NCBI RefSeq assembly: GCF_007830515.1
Contig: NZ_VLKT01000018.1
Coordinates: 1-64,000 of the forward strand
Direction of reading: 5' to 3'
Origin: Mesorhizobium tianshanense
GTDB lineage: Bacteria > Pseudomonadota > Alphaproteobacteria > Rhizobiales > Rhizobiaceae
DNA: 64,000 nt
In this document: positions 25,810 through 34,529 of the stretch, piece by piece
How the letters are laid out: each line of letters opens with the position of its first letter
How positions within the stretch are numbered: position 1 is the stretch's first letter
Program-made: the position numbers and the translations under genes
Notes under the pieces: model-generated
The model's input: only the letters and a program-made list of their open reading frames with translations
What the model was told of the DNA's origin: nothing
Database searches by the model: none

Positions 25810-27200
25810 AGCAAGTCAGGCGCGATTTACCGTCGCCAGATCGGAGTTCACTTCGTTTGCTCAGCGTCGAACCGCCACTGTCCGACGAAGACCTGCTCGA
25901 CCGCTTCCAACGCGCGGCCTTCGGCTATTTCCTGGAAACCGTGAACCCGCAGAACGGGCTGGTCGCCGACACGTCGCGGCCAAACTGGCCGGCAAGCATC
26001 GCGGTCGTCGGCTTCGCCCTGTCGTGCTATCCGGTCGGGGTCGAGCGCTGCTGGATGACACGAGACGCAGCCGCGAAGCTGGCGCTTGCCGCACTGCGCT
26101 TCTTCTGGAACAGCCGGCAGGGCAATGGCGACGACGCCACCGGCCACAAGGGGTTCTACTATCATTTCCTCGATATGCAGACCGGCCAGCGTGCCTGGCG
26201 ATGCGAATTGTCGATGGTCGACACGGCGCTTTTGATGGCCGGCGTGCTCGTGGCTGGTGCCTATTTCACAGGCGACAATGACGATGAAACCGAAATCCGC
26301 GACCTGGCGGAGGTGCTCTACCGGCGCGTCGACTGGCGATGGGCGCAAGGCGGCAGTCCGACTCTGCGACAGGGCTGGAAGCCGAAGAGCGGCTTTCTGC
26401 GTTATGGCTGGGAAGGCTTCAACGAAGCGATGCTGCTCTACGTTCTGGCAATGGCCGCCCCGGACAAGCCAGCCTCGGACGACTGCTATGCGGGCTGGAC
26501 GGCGACATATCGGTGGGAGAACATCTATGGTTACGACGTGCTCTATGGCGGTCCGCTGTTCATGCACCAGTTCTCGCATGCCTGGATCGATTTCGACGGC
26601 ATCCGCGATGCGTTCATGCGGGAGAAGAACTCGGACTATTTTGAAAACAGCCGCCGCTCGACTTTCCTTCACCGGGACTATGCACGGCACAACCCCTCCG
26701 GCCACGACGGCTACAGCGAAGGACTTTGGGGTCTTTCGGCGGGTGACGGACCCGGCAATTTCCGCGCGCGGATCGAGCGGCAGCCGCGCAAATTTTCCGG
26801 CTACGCAGCTCGCGGTGCGCCGTTCGGCCCCGACGACGGAACAGTAGCGCCGTGGTCGTATCTCGCATCGCTGCCCTTCGCGCCGGAAATCTGCCTGCCG
26901 GCGCTGCGTCATCTCAGAGAACGCCACCCCGAGGTGATCGACAGGTTCAGGATGCCGAGCGGCTTCAACCCGACGCTGGCGAACCGGCGAAAGTTCGGGC
27001 CGAGCGGCTGGGTATCGGAAGGGCACTACGGACTGGACCAGGGTATCGTCGTGCTGATGATCGAAAACCACCGCTCGCGCCTGATCTGGAACCTGATGCG
27101 GTCAAGTCAGCATATCCGTCATGGCCTGCAAAAGGCCGGGTTCAGCGGCGGTTGGCTGTCGCAGCCGGCGAGCCCTCGCGAGGCTGCCTGCGTCGGATGA
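25806..27200 (+). CDS. Glucoamylase-like / GH144-like glycoside hydrolase
   Basis: This protein of about 464 residues matches the glucoamylase-like (PF10091, GH144-related) family. Seen motifs are RFQRAAFGYFLETVNPQNGLVAD at the start, YGWEGFNEAMLLYVLAMA, GGPLFMHQFSHAWIDFDGIRD, EGLWGLSAGDGPG, DDGTVAPWSYLASLPFAPE and GLDQGIVVLMIENHRSRLIWN. Members include endo-beta-1,2-glucanases. No signal peptide is seen, so it may act in the cytosol on a glucan or glycoside, or be exported by another route. There is no ATG near the conserved start. The TTG at 25806 overlapping the SDR stop is the best candidate but is uncertain. Downstream 27201-27332 is spacer. Confidence 0.78.
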   Translation: MKQVRRDLPSPDRSSLRLLSVEPPLSDEDLLDRFQRAAFGYFLETVNPQNGLVADTSRPNWPASIAVVGFALSCYPVGVERCWMTRDAAAKLALAALRFFWNSRQGNGDDATGHKGFYYHFLDMQTGQRAWRCELSMVDTALLMAGVLVAGAYFTGDNDDETEIRDLAEVLYRRVDWRWAQGGSPTLRQGWKPKSGFLRYGWEGFNEAMLLYVLAMAAPDKPASDDCYAGWTATYRWENIYGYDVLYGGPLFMHQFSHAWIDFDGIRDAFMREKNSDYFENSRRSTFLHRDYARHNPSGHDGYSEGLWGLSAGDGPGNFRARIERQPRKFSGYAARGAPFGPDDGTVAPWSYLASLPFAPEICLPALRHLRERHPEVIDRFRMPSGFNPTLANRRKFGPSGWVSEGHYGLDQGIVVLMIENHRSRLIWNLMRSSQHIRHGLQKAGFSGGWLSQPASPREAACVG

Positions 27201-27332
27201 CGGATCCATCGAACCGGAAACCACAGCGACCTGATCAAGGATCGACGCGACCTGGCACTTGCACGGCCGCCTCGCCGCATCCAACGCTTGACGAAAGCGC
27301 TATTCGGCTAAAGAAGATTGACGTGCAATGGC

Positions 27333-28004
27333 ATGGCCGCGGAACATTTCTGGATGTTGCCCAAAATAAGAACCGACTATGCGGCCCGGCTGCTGGCGCG
27401 GGGTTACGTATGCCTGCCGCTTCGTGCCGGCGGCAAGCATCTCGACCTCGAGGCCATGGGATATGATCCGCTGCATTTGCAAACCTGCCGCAAGGACCTG
27501 AAGGAGCTCGCCTTCTGTTCCATTGCGTTCCAGCTGTCGCAGAAACCACCGACCGGCGAAGACATCGAGCGCTGGTTTCACGACTTCGCCGGAAATGTCG
27601 GCATATTGGGAGGATTTTCCAACCTGCTGATCCTGGATTTCGACAAAGCCGCCGCATATCGGGGCTGGTTCAGCCTCCATGGCGAAATTGCAGACCGCAC
27701 GCCGGTCGCAAGGTCCCCGAACGGCTTCCATGTCTATCTGAGGACACGCGAACCGATGGTGTCATCCAGCCTGCATTTCGGTATGCGCCGTGTCGGCCAC
27801 GTCAAGGCGCTTGGCGGTTACGTGGTGGGCAGCCCCTCGGTGCTGAAGGACGGCTCCTCCTATAGCTGGTTGGAGAACCAGTCGCCGTTCGATGTCGAAC
27901 CGCAGCTGGTCGAGAGCCTCGCCGATCTTTCGCTGCGCCCAGTCTCGCCGCTCAAGCATTATTACGATCGTGTGCGAAACCGAGGCTTTTTCGAGCGGCA
28001 GTGA
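27333..28004 (+). CDS. Prim-Pol-like (bifunctional DNA primase/polymerase domain) protein
   Basis: This 223-residue protein carries the archaeo-eukaryotic primase-like Prim-Pol signature. It shows GNVGILGGFSNLLILDFDKAA with the acidic Asp-Phe-Asp motif, then VARSPNGFHVYLRT with the family His, then GGYVVGSPSVLKDGSSYSWL. In known proteins this domain makes primers in plasmid or phage replication and is joined to a helicase. Here it stands alone inside a glycan operon. Its stop overlaps the GTG start of the following glycosyltransferase (GTGA), so the two are translated together. The fold call is fairly firm; the role in glycan synthesis, if any, is unknown. I use the ATG at 27333; a TTG at 27318 is possible. 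Confidence 0.7.
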   Translation: MAAEHFWMLPKIRTDYAARLLARGYVCLPLRAGGKHLDLEAMGYDPLHLQTCRKDLKELAFCSIAFQLSQKPPTGEDIERWFHDFAGNVGILGGFSNLLILDFDKAAAYRGWFSLHGEIADRTPVARSPNGFHVYLRTREPMVSSSLHFGMRRVGHVKALGGYVVGSPSVLKDGSSYSWLENQSPFDVEPQLVESLADLSLRPVSPLKHYYDRVRNRGFFERQ

Positions 28005-30157
28005 GTAAATCGGGAGAAACGCGATTGGACGTCACGGTCGTCATCCCGGCAAGGAATGCTGCCGCGACGATCGATGCCACATTGCGCAGCCTGATGTCCG
28101 ACAGGAATCTGATCGGCGAAATCCTTCTGGTCGACGACGGTTCCGACGATCAGACCGCTTCTGCCGCGATCGCAAGCGCGCAGCGGTACGGATTGCCGCT
28201 GGAGGTCGTGACCGTCCGCCTCGGCAGCGCCGGCGCCGCGCGAAATGTCGGAATTGCGCGGGCTAGGGGCAAATCCATATTCTTCCTCGATGCGGATGAC
28301 GAGTTGATAGGGGGAGGCCTGTCGCTTCTGCATGACGCCCTCCTGCGCAATCCCGAGGCGGGCCTGTCGATCGGGGCCAGCATCCGCCGCACGAACGGGC
28401 GGCCGGACAAGCTCAAGACCCCGCACGGATACACCAGCGACAGAGCTCAAAACACCAGGCGATATCTTCTCAACGAGCTCTGGCCGATCGCCATGGGAAG
28501 CGCGCTGGTCGCGACATCAGCGACGGCCGCAATTCGCTTTCCGGAAGCGATCGGCCTCGACGAAGACACGTGCTACTGGGTGACCCTGCTCGCGCGCTTC
28601 GAGGTGGCAGTCGTCTCGGCTCCGGTGCTGCTCTATCATCACGACGAGACACGAATGGCGCAGCGCTTCATCCTTGCGCCGCGCAGGACGTTTCTTGCCA
28701 TTGCGCTCGAACTGGACAGGCTGACTGACTTTGGCGTCGAATGGGAGGCCGTTCAATGGCGAAAGTCCTGGATCGCGCAGCGGATTTCACGGCAGCTCAT
28801 CAAGCACAAAAGATACGCCGACGCGGCAGGCATGATGCGGGCCGTTCGCGCCCATCAAGCATCCGGCCGGAGCTGGAAGGCCTTGCAGTACAGCGCCCGG
28901 ATCCACGTCGGAGCAATGACTGAAAAGCACAGGCCGGATGCAAAGGCTACCACCTCCAACCACGGCAAGGAGCGGCGCACGCTGGTGCTGTCCTACGATC
29001 CGGCCTTCCCTCCTACCTCGGGCGCCGATCTCAGGAACTATCGCAACGCCGTGGTCGCGGCGGAAATCGGGCCGGTCTGCCTTGTCTCGATCCGGCCGCA
29101 GACCGATCCATCGAAACCGGCCGATCCCCGCATTCAAACGGCTTCTTTGACGATCGAGGGGGAAGCCCGTACGGCCTCGATCGGCTGGTGGAGGATCAGT
29201 GCCGAGAAACGAATTCCACGCGCCGCGCTGACGCGTCTCGAGGCGATTGTCCGCGAATTTGCCCCGGACAGCGTCGTGGTCGAGGGCATTGCGCTGTTCA
29301 AACTGCTGCGACCCTTGCGGCCCTTGGCCGGACAGCTCATCCTCGACATGCACAATGTCGAGTCCGACCTAGCGGGACAGTTGCATCGCGCTGATGACAC
29401 AAGGTCGACGCCGACCATCGCCGCCGCCCTTGGCGTCAGGCGCCTCGAAAGAAAGGCGCTCGCCATCGTCGACAGGGCCTGGGTCTGCTCGAGGCAGGAT
29501 TACGAAAGGCTGGCGGCTCTTTCGCCGCACAAGGTGCCGATCGATATCGTGCCGAACGGCATCCCTCGTTTCGAGGACATTCCCGTGGACCTGCCGGCGG
29601 CGGCTGCGACGTCCGACGGCTTTCCGGTCATCCTGTTTGTCGGCCATCTCGGATACAAGCCAAACATCGATGCCGCTGAACGACTGGCCGGCACCATCCT
29701 GCCCCGCATCCGGCAGCGATTGCCGACCGCGAGACTGGTTCTTGCCGGCCGATATCCAAAGCCGGCCGTGAAAGCGCTAACCGGACTGCAAGGCGTGGAC
29801 CTCGTAGAAAATCCGGACGATATGCGGCCATTGCTGTCGCGCGCGCATCTCAGCATCATTCCGCTTTCGGCAGGCGGCGGCACGCGCATCAAGGTTCTCG
29901 AAGCGATGGCCTGGGGCATTCCGGTGGTTGCGACGCCGCTGGCGGTCGAGGGCCTGGACCTGGTCGAAAATGAAGAGGTGCTTCTATCGGATTCGGATGA
30001 ACGGCTTGCCGACATGGCCATCGAGCTTTGTCTGGACCGCACGCGCATGGCGAGCCAGCGTGCCCGGGCGCATGAAGCCGTATGGTCCAGGTTCGGTCCT
30101 GAAGCCATCCGCAAGGCCGTCCGCGGCGGCTTTGGGCTGGACGATGCCGGCGCATGA
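28001..30157 (+). CDS. Bifunctional GT2-GT4 glycosyltransferase
   Basis: This 718-residue protein fuses two transferases. Residues 10-300 are a GT2 domain: VTVVIPARNAAATIDATL, VDDGSDDQTA, the metal motif FFLDADDEL. Residues 325-710 are a GT4 domain: YDPAFPPTSGADLR, ILFVGHLGYKPNIDAAERL, and GGTRIKVLEAMAWGIPVVATP with the donor-binding glutamate. It could add two sugars in a row to the growing repeat unit. The GTG at 28001 overlaps the Prim-Pol stop. The GT2 half resembles the ExoO/ExoU type distantly, so it may replace a missing exo transferase such as ExoW. No membrane helices are evident. Confidence 0.83.
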   Translation: MSKSGETRLDVTVVIPARNAAATIDATLRSLMSDRNLIGEILLVDDGSDDQTASAAIASAQRYGLPLEVVTVRLGSAGAARNVGIARARGKSIFFLDADDELIGGGLSLLHDALLRNPEAGLSIGASIRRTNGRPDKLKTPHGYTSDRAQNTRRYLLNELWPIAMGSALVATSATAAIRFPEAIGLDEDTCYWVTLLARFEVAVVSAPVLLYHHDETRMAQRFILAPRRTFLAIALELDRLTDFGVEWEAVQWRKSWIAQRISRQLIKHKRYADAAGMMRAVRAHQASGRSWKALQYSARIHVGAMTEKHRPDAKATTSNHGKERRTLVLSYDPAFPPTSGADLRNYRNAVVAAEIGPVCLVSIRPQTDPSKPADPRIQTASLTIEGEARTASIGWWRISAEKRIPRAALTRLEAIVREFAPDSVVVEGIALFKLLRPLRPLAGQLILDMHNVESDLAGQLHRADDTRSTPTIAAALGVRRLERKALAIVDRAWVCSRQDYERLAALSPHKVPIDIVPNGIPRFEDIPVDLPAAAATSDGFPVILFVGHLGYKPNIDAAERLAGTILPRIRQRLPTARLVLAGRYPKPAVKALTGLQGVDLVENPDDMRPLLSRAHLSIIPLSAGGGTRIKVLEAMAWGIPVVATPLAVEGLDLVENEEVLLSDSDERLADMAIELCLDRTRMASQRARAHEAVWSRFGPEAIRKAVRGGFGLDDAGA

Positions 30158-30196
30158 TATCCACGCTTTTTCCAAACACCGATCGATGAGCTGCCG

Positions 30197-31771
30197 ATGA
30201 TCCCCACCATCCTGCACCAGACTTGGAAGACCGACAGCGTCCCTGCCCGCTTTCAGGGCTATGTCGAAAGCTGGAAACGGCACCATCCCGGCTGGACAAC
30301 AATGTTCTGGAGCGACCGGATGCTGCTCGAGCTCGTCGCCGAGCATTATCCGGATTTCCTGCCGATCTTTTGCAGCTATTCGAACGGTGTGATGCGCGCC
30401 GATGCCGCACGCTACCTGCTGCTCCATCATTTTGGCGGGGTCTACGCCGACATCGACTGCGAATGCGTCGCCCCTTTCGATGCGATCATGAGCGAGGACC
30501 GGGTCGTGCTCTGCAAGGAGCCGGATACGCACGCGCTCGTCCAGGCAAAGTTTCGCGGCCTGCCCTATTTGCTGTTCAACGGCACGATGGCGAGCCCGCC
30601 CCGGCATCCGTTCTGGCTGGAGGTCCTGTCCCTGTTGCCGGGGCTGGTCCATGCCAAGGAAGCGCTCGACGCGACCGGCCCCTGTGTGCTGACCTCCGCG
30701 CAGCTCGGCTATGGCGACCAGGCGGCCTTCGCCATACACGCTTCCACCCTGTTTGCGCCTATGGACTCGGCCGGGCGCACGGACATGCCGGTTGGCAATG
30801 GAGCGCAGACGCTGTCGATCCATCATTGGGCCGGCACATGGTGGACACCGCGGCCCGCGGCGCGGTGGCGGGACACGATCCGCAGTCACGCCTATCGGTT
30901 CTGGCACCATCTGACACGCGGCGCGCATCTGGACGAGGCCGCGGCGAAGGCGAGCGTCAGCCAGGCGGCGCTTTCGGCAGCGCCGCCGTCAGGCTCGAAT
31001 GTCGCCATTCTGGTGCCGCTGCGCGATGCGGCCGACCATATCCAGCCGTTCCTCGATGCGTTGCAGGTGCTCGACTACCCCAAGGACAGGATCAAGCTGG
31101 TCTTCTGCGAGGGCGACAGTTCGGACGGGAGTTGGGAAAGGCTGCAGGCGGCAGTGGCGCCGCTTGCCGGCGCCTATCGTGGCGTCGTCCTGCTGCAAAA
31201 GCATGTGGGCACACGCCTCGACCGGGCCAAGCGAACGAAACCGCGACAGCAGCGCAAGAGACGGGGCGCCATCGCCAAGGTACGCAACCACCTGATCGAT
31301 CATGGACTGGATGCCGACGATGCCTGGGCGCTGTGGATCGATATCGATGTGTGGCGATTTCCAAGCGATGTCTTGAACCGGCTGATAGTAAGCGGGCATC
31401 GCATAGCGGTTCCCAACTGCGTGAAGATCGCCGGCGGCGACAGCTTCGACCTCAACAGCTTCGTCACCACTCAGCCTGAAAAGAACTATCGCTACTATCG
31501 TGAAATACGCGGCGGCCTTTACCAGCCGCCTGCCTATTTCATAGGCCGCCTTCACCTCAGCGACGTTCGCCATCTCGAAAGCATCGGTCTCGATGGGGTC
31601 GGTGGAACGATGCTTCTTGTCGACGCCGCATTGCATCGCGGCGGTCTTCGGTTCCCGGAGATTCCCTATCGCGATCTGATCGAAACCGAAGGCTTTGGCG
31701 CTCTCGCCAACGATCTGGGCATCAGGCCCGTCGGTCTTCCCAAGCTTGAGATACTCCATGTTCCGTGGTGA
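30197..31771 (+). CDS. GT32 (Och1-like) - Anp1-like fusion glycosyltransferase
   Basis: This 524-residue protein has two domains that resemble fungal Golgi mannosyltransferase families. The N-terminal part (1-260) is a DXD sugar-binding GT32-type domain: IPTILHQTWKTDSVP and RADAARYLLLHHFGGVYADIDCE with Asp85 and Asp87. The C-terminal part (from about 266) resembles the Anp1 family: VAILVPLRDAADHIQPFLDAL, LDYPKDRIKLVF, ALWIDIDVWRFPSDVL, IAVPNC, and GVGGTMLLVDAALHRGGLRFPE followed by ETEGFGALANDLGI. It probably adds one or two sugars. No signal or membrane anchor is seen. Its 3' end overlaps the convergent gene by 50 bp. Confidence 0.78.
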   Translation: MIPTILHQTWKTDSVPARFQGYVESWKRHHPGWTTMFWSDRMLLELVAEHYPDFLPIFCSYSNGVMRADAARYLLLHHFGGVYADIDCECVAPFDAIMSEDRVVLCKEPDTHALVQAKFRGLPYLLFNGTMASPPRHPFWLEVLSLLPGLVHAKEALDATGPCVLTSAQLGYGDQAAFAIHASTLFAPMDSAGRTDMPVGNGAQTLSIHHWAGTWWTPRPAARWRDTIRSHAYRFWHHLTRGAHLDEAAAKASVSQAALSAAPPSGSNVAILVPLRDAADHIQPFLDALQVLDYPKDRIKLVFCEGDSSDGSWERLQAAVAPLAGAYRGVVLLQKHVGTRLDRAKRTKPRQQRKRRGAIAKVRNHLIDHGLDADDAWALWIDIDVWRFPSDVLNRLIVSGHRIAVPNCVKIAGGDSFDLNSFVTTQPEKNYRYYREIRGGLYQPPAYFIGRLHLSDVRHLESIGLDGVGGTMLLVDAALHRGGLRFPEIPYRDLIETEGFGALANDLGIRPVGLPKLEILHVPW

Positions 31772-32759
31772 TCGGGACTGACCGGCGCTGCTCGAGCTCT
31801 TGCCGGATGGGTTCCAGATAGGCTTGCGGCCGCAGCCGTTGCCAAAGGAAATCGCGGTCGGTCAGATGCGCGACCTGGCCGACCCATCGCTCCATCATTT
31901 CGGGATTCCGGACCTGATGCCAATCATCGACTATGATGACGGGCAACCCTTCATAGAGAGGATCGAGCGGCGACGTCTTTGTCACGACGATGCAGCCCAG
32001 ATACAGCAGTTCCCACGTCCTGTGGCAGTCGAGGCCACTTCCAGCCGTCGAAAGGACCAGCGGGTACTGTGCATAGCGCTCCCAGATGGAGCGTTGCGAT
32101 AGCCGCTTGTCAAGAAAATCGACATGCGGGCATCCCTTCAGGGCATCGACCAAGTCCCGTCGCCCCGTGGGTCCCCTGCTCAAGTTGAGATCACAGAATA
32201 TTCTGAGCGGGCGGCGCTCCGGCGCGTCCTGCCGACGGCGAATGGTTTCGAGGAGCCTCGCAAGCTGTCCGGGCGTGCTGAAACTGCGCAGCGTGTGGAG
32301 ATCGAGCCCGATCGGGAAAGGTTTGAGCTTGGGGTGATCGCCATCGCAGTTCTGGGTGTACCAGGACACCAGGAAAGGATTGGCAAGAAGCCGCTCGGCG
32401 GTATCCTTCGCGAGATTTGACGGCACCGACGCATCGCCGTCCGTCGTCACCAGCGTGAACGGCGCCTTGATGGTCGGCAGGACCACTTCGACGAAAGTGT
32501 CGAGATCGCAGACACGCAATTCCCTGGCACGGGTGCTCAGGCGCAGCCAGACCACGCCATGCGCACCGCTATAGTGCCTGCGGAAGAATGCCTCCGTCTG
32601 TGCCGATTCGGTCGGCGCGTATCGATACCAGCGTGGACCGGCAAAATCGCAGAAGGAGCCGATTCCCTTGGACCATAACAGCGGAGGAACGTGGAGAAAG
32701 CGCAGCGCGGCGGAATGAACCGCCTTTTGCAAAAGCTCTCGCCGACGAAACTTGCCCAT
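31722..32759 (-). CDS. Exostosin-like glycosyltransferase
   Basis: This 345-residue protein resembles bacterial exostosin/GT47-like transferases in its C-terminal part: YPLVLSTAGSGLDCHRTWELLYLGCIVVTKTSPLDPLYEGLPVIIVDDW. That arrangement is typical of the donor-binding region in that group. The N-terminal 120 residues are less familiar. It runs against the GT32-Anp1 gene and their 3' ends overlap by 50 bp. It is the last gene of the glycan locus. The enzyme activity is inferred from weak family likeness, so the donor and acceptor are unknown. Confidence 0.65.
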   Translation of the reverse strand: MGKFRRRELLQKAVHSAALRFLHVPPLLWSKGIGSFCDFAGPRWYRYAPTESAQTEAFFRRHYSGAHGVVWLRLSTRARELRVCDLDTFVEVVLPTIKAPFTLVTTDGDASVPSNLAKDTAERLLANPFLVSWYTQNCDGDHPKLKPFPIGLDLHTLRSFSTPGQLARLLETIRRRQDAPERRPLRIFCDLNLSRGPTGRRDLVDALKGCPHVDFLDKRLSQRSIWERYAQYPLVLSTAGSGLDCHRTWELLYLGCIVVTKTSPLDPLYEGLPVIIVDDWHQVRNPEMMERWVGQVAHLTDRDFLWQRLRPQAYLEPIRQELEQRRSVPITTEHGVSQAWEDRRA

Positions 32760-32914
32760 CTGCGAGGACTAACCCAGGCACCGGCGACGTTGCAATGTCG
32801 GGTACGAAGATGTTCCCCGCCACCGCATTCCCGTAATTTTTGCCTCGGGCCATGGTTTTTCCGCCAGCGATGCAGCCGACTCCGCCTGCCTGGGCTCGCG
32901 TAGCGTCGACTTGC

Positions 32915-34354
32915 TTAGCCGGCGAATGTGTAGGCGGTTTTCACCGTCGTGTAGAATTCCGCAGCGTAGCGGCCCTGCTCGCGCGGTCCATAGCTCGATC
33001 CCTTGCGTCCGCCGAAAGGCACATGGAAGTCGACGCCTGCCGTCGGCAGATTGACCATCACCATGCCGGCCTCCGAATTGCGCTTGAAATGCGTGGCGTG
33101 CTTGAGGCTCGACGTGCAGATGCCCGACGTCAGGCCGAAAGGCGTATCGTTGGCCACCACCAGCGCCTCGTCGTAGTCCTTGACGCGGATGACGTTGGCC
33201 ACGGGCCCGAAGATCTCCTCGCGTGAGATGCGCATGGCGTTGGTGGCTTCGGTAAACAGCGCCGGCTGCAGGTAGAAACCACGGGTTTCGCGATCGAGCA
33301 GCTCGCCGCCGAAGGCCAGGTCGGCGCCTTCCTGGCGGCCGATAGCGATATAGTCTTCGTCCTGCTTCAACTGGCTCTGGTCGACGACCGGTCCGATCTG
33401 GGTTTTCGCATCGAGAGCGTCGCCGACGACCAGCTTGCCCAGGCGATCTTTCATCGCGTCGACGAAGCGATCATGGATGCCCTCCGTCACGACCAGGCGG
33501 GACGATGCCGTGCAGCGCTGGCCGGTCGAGAAGTATGCGCCATTGATTGCGCAGTCGACGGCCGTGCCGAGATCTGCATCGTCGAGCACGACAAGTGGGT
33601 TCTTGCCACCCATTTCGAGCTGGAACTTGCGCATGTGCTCCACGCTCGCTGCAGCCACGCGCTTGCCAGTGCCGACCGAGCCGGTGAAGGTAATGGCATT
33701 GAGGTCGGGGCTGTCGAGCATGGCCTGGCCGACCACCGAACCCTTGCCCATGACGAGATTGAGCACACCCTTCGGCAGGCCGGCGCGGTGCAGGATGTCG
33801 ACAATGGCCCAGGCGCTCTCCGGAACCAGGTCGGCCGGCTTGAAGACAATGGTGTTGCCGTAGGCCAGGGCCGGGGCGATCTTCCAGGCCGGGATGGCGA
33901 TCGGGAAGTTCCACGGCGTGATGATGCCGACGACGCCGACAGCCTCCCGCGTGATCTCGACACCGACGCCGGGCCGCACGCTCGGAACCATCTCACCCGA
34001 CAGGCGCAGCGTCTCGCCGGCAAAGAAGTCGAATATCTGGGCGGCCCGCACGGTCTCGCCAACGCCCTCGACCAGCGTCTTGCCTTCCTCGCGTGCCAGA
34101 TTGCGGCCCAATTCGTCCTTGCGCGCCATAATCTCGTCCGACGCCTTCTTCAGCACCGCATGGCGGGCCAGCGGACCTGATCGGGACCACGCCGGAAACG
34201 CTTGTTTCGCTGCTGTGATCGCCTGCCGAGCCTGATCCGCGCCTGCCGACGCATACTCGCCAACCACGTCGTCGAGATTGGATGGATTGATGTTGCGGGA
34301 GGCGGCGTCGCCTACCCACTCGCCATCGATGAGGTTCTTTCGAAACGGGATCAT
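32915..34354 (-). CDS. Aldehyde dehydrogenase, ketoglutarate-semialdehyde type
   Basis: This 479-residue NAD(P)-dependent aldehyde dehydrogenase has the catalytic glutamate in LEMGGKNPLVVLDD and the nucleophilic cysteine in FSTGQRCTASSR. The Rossmann site ITFTGSVGTGKR and the N-terminal PWNFPIAIP are also present. It resembles 2-oxoglutarate semialdehyde dehydrogenases that end pentose, sugar-acid and hydroxyproline breakdown, but other small aldehydes are possible. The ATG at 34354 follows AAGGAAG; an upstream in-frame extension to 34636 is not family-like. It is divergent from the 2-hydroxyacid dehydrogenase gene. Confidence 0.88.
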   Translation of the reverse strand: MIPFRKNLIDGEWVGDAASRNINPSNLDDVVGEYASAGADQARQAITAAKQAFPAWSRSGPLARHAVLKKASDEIMARKDELGRNLAREEGKTLVEGVGETVRAAQIFDFFAGETLRLSGEMVPSVRPGVGVEITREAVGVVGIITPWNFPIAIPAWKIAPALAYGNTIVFKPADLVPESAWAIVDILHRAGLPKGVLNLVMGKGSVVGQAMLDSPDLNAITFTGSVGTGKRVAAASVEHMRKFQLEMGGKNPLVVLDDADLGTAVDCAINGAYFSTGQRCTASSRLVVTEGIHDRFVDAMKDRLGKLVVGDALDAKTQIGPVVDQSQLKQDEDYIAIGRQEGADLAFGGELLDRETRGFYLQPALFTEATNAMRISREEIFGPVANVIRVKDYDEALVVANDTPFGLTSGICTSSLKHATHFKRNSEAGMVMVNLPTAGVDFHVPFGGRKGSSYGPREQGRYAAEFYTTVKTAYTFAG

Positions 34355-34529
34355 GTCGCTATCTTCCTTGTCGTCGTTCGATTGCCGTCTATCTGGACCA
34401 CCAGCCGCCACATCGCAAGGCCGCCGGCGACGGCAAAGTTCTTCGGCTCCGTCGGCATGTGCTAGATGTCGAGGTGGAAAAACATGATTCTTGAAAGGCG
34501 CGATACGGATCGCGCCGGGAGGAACTGCC

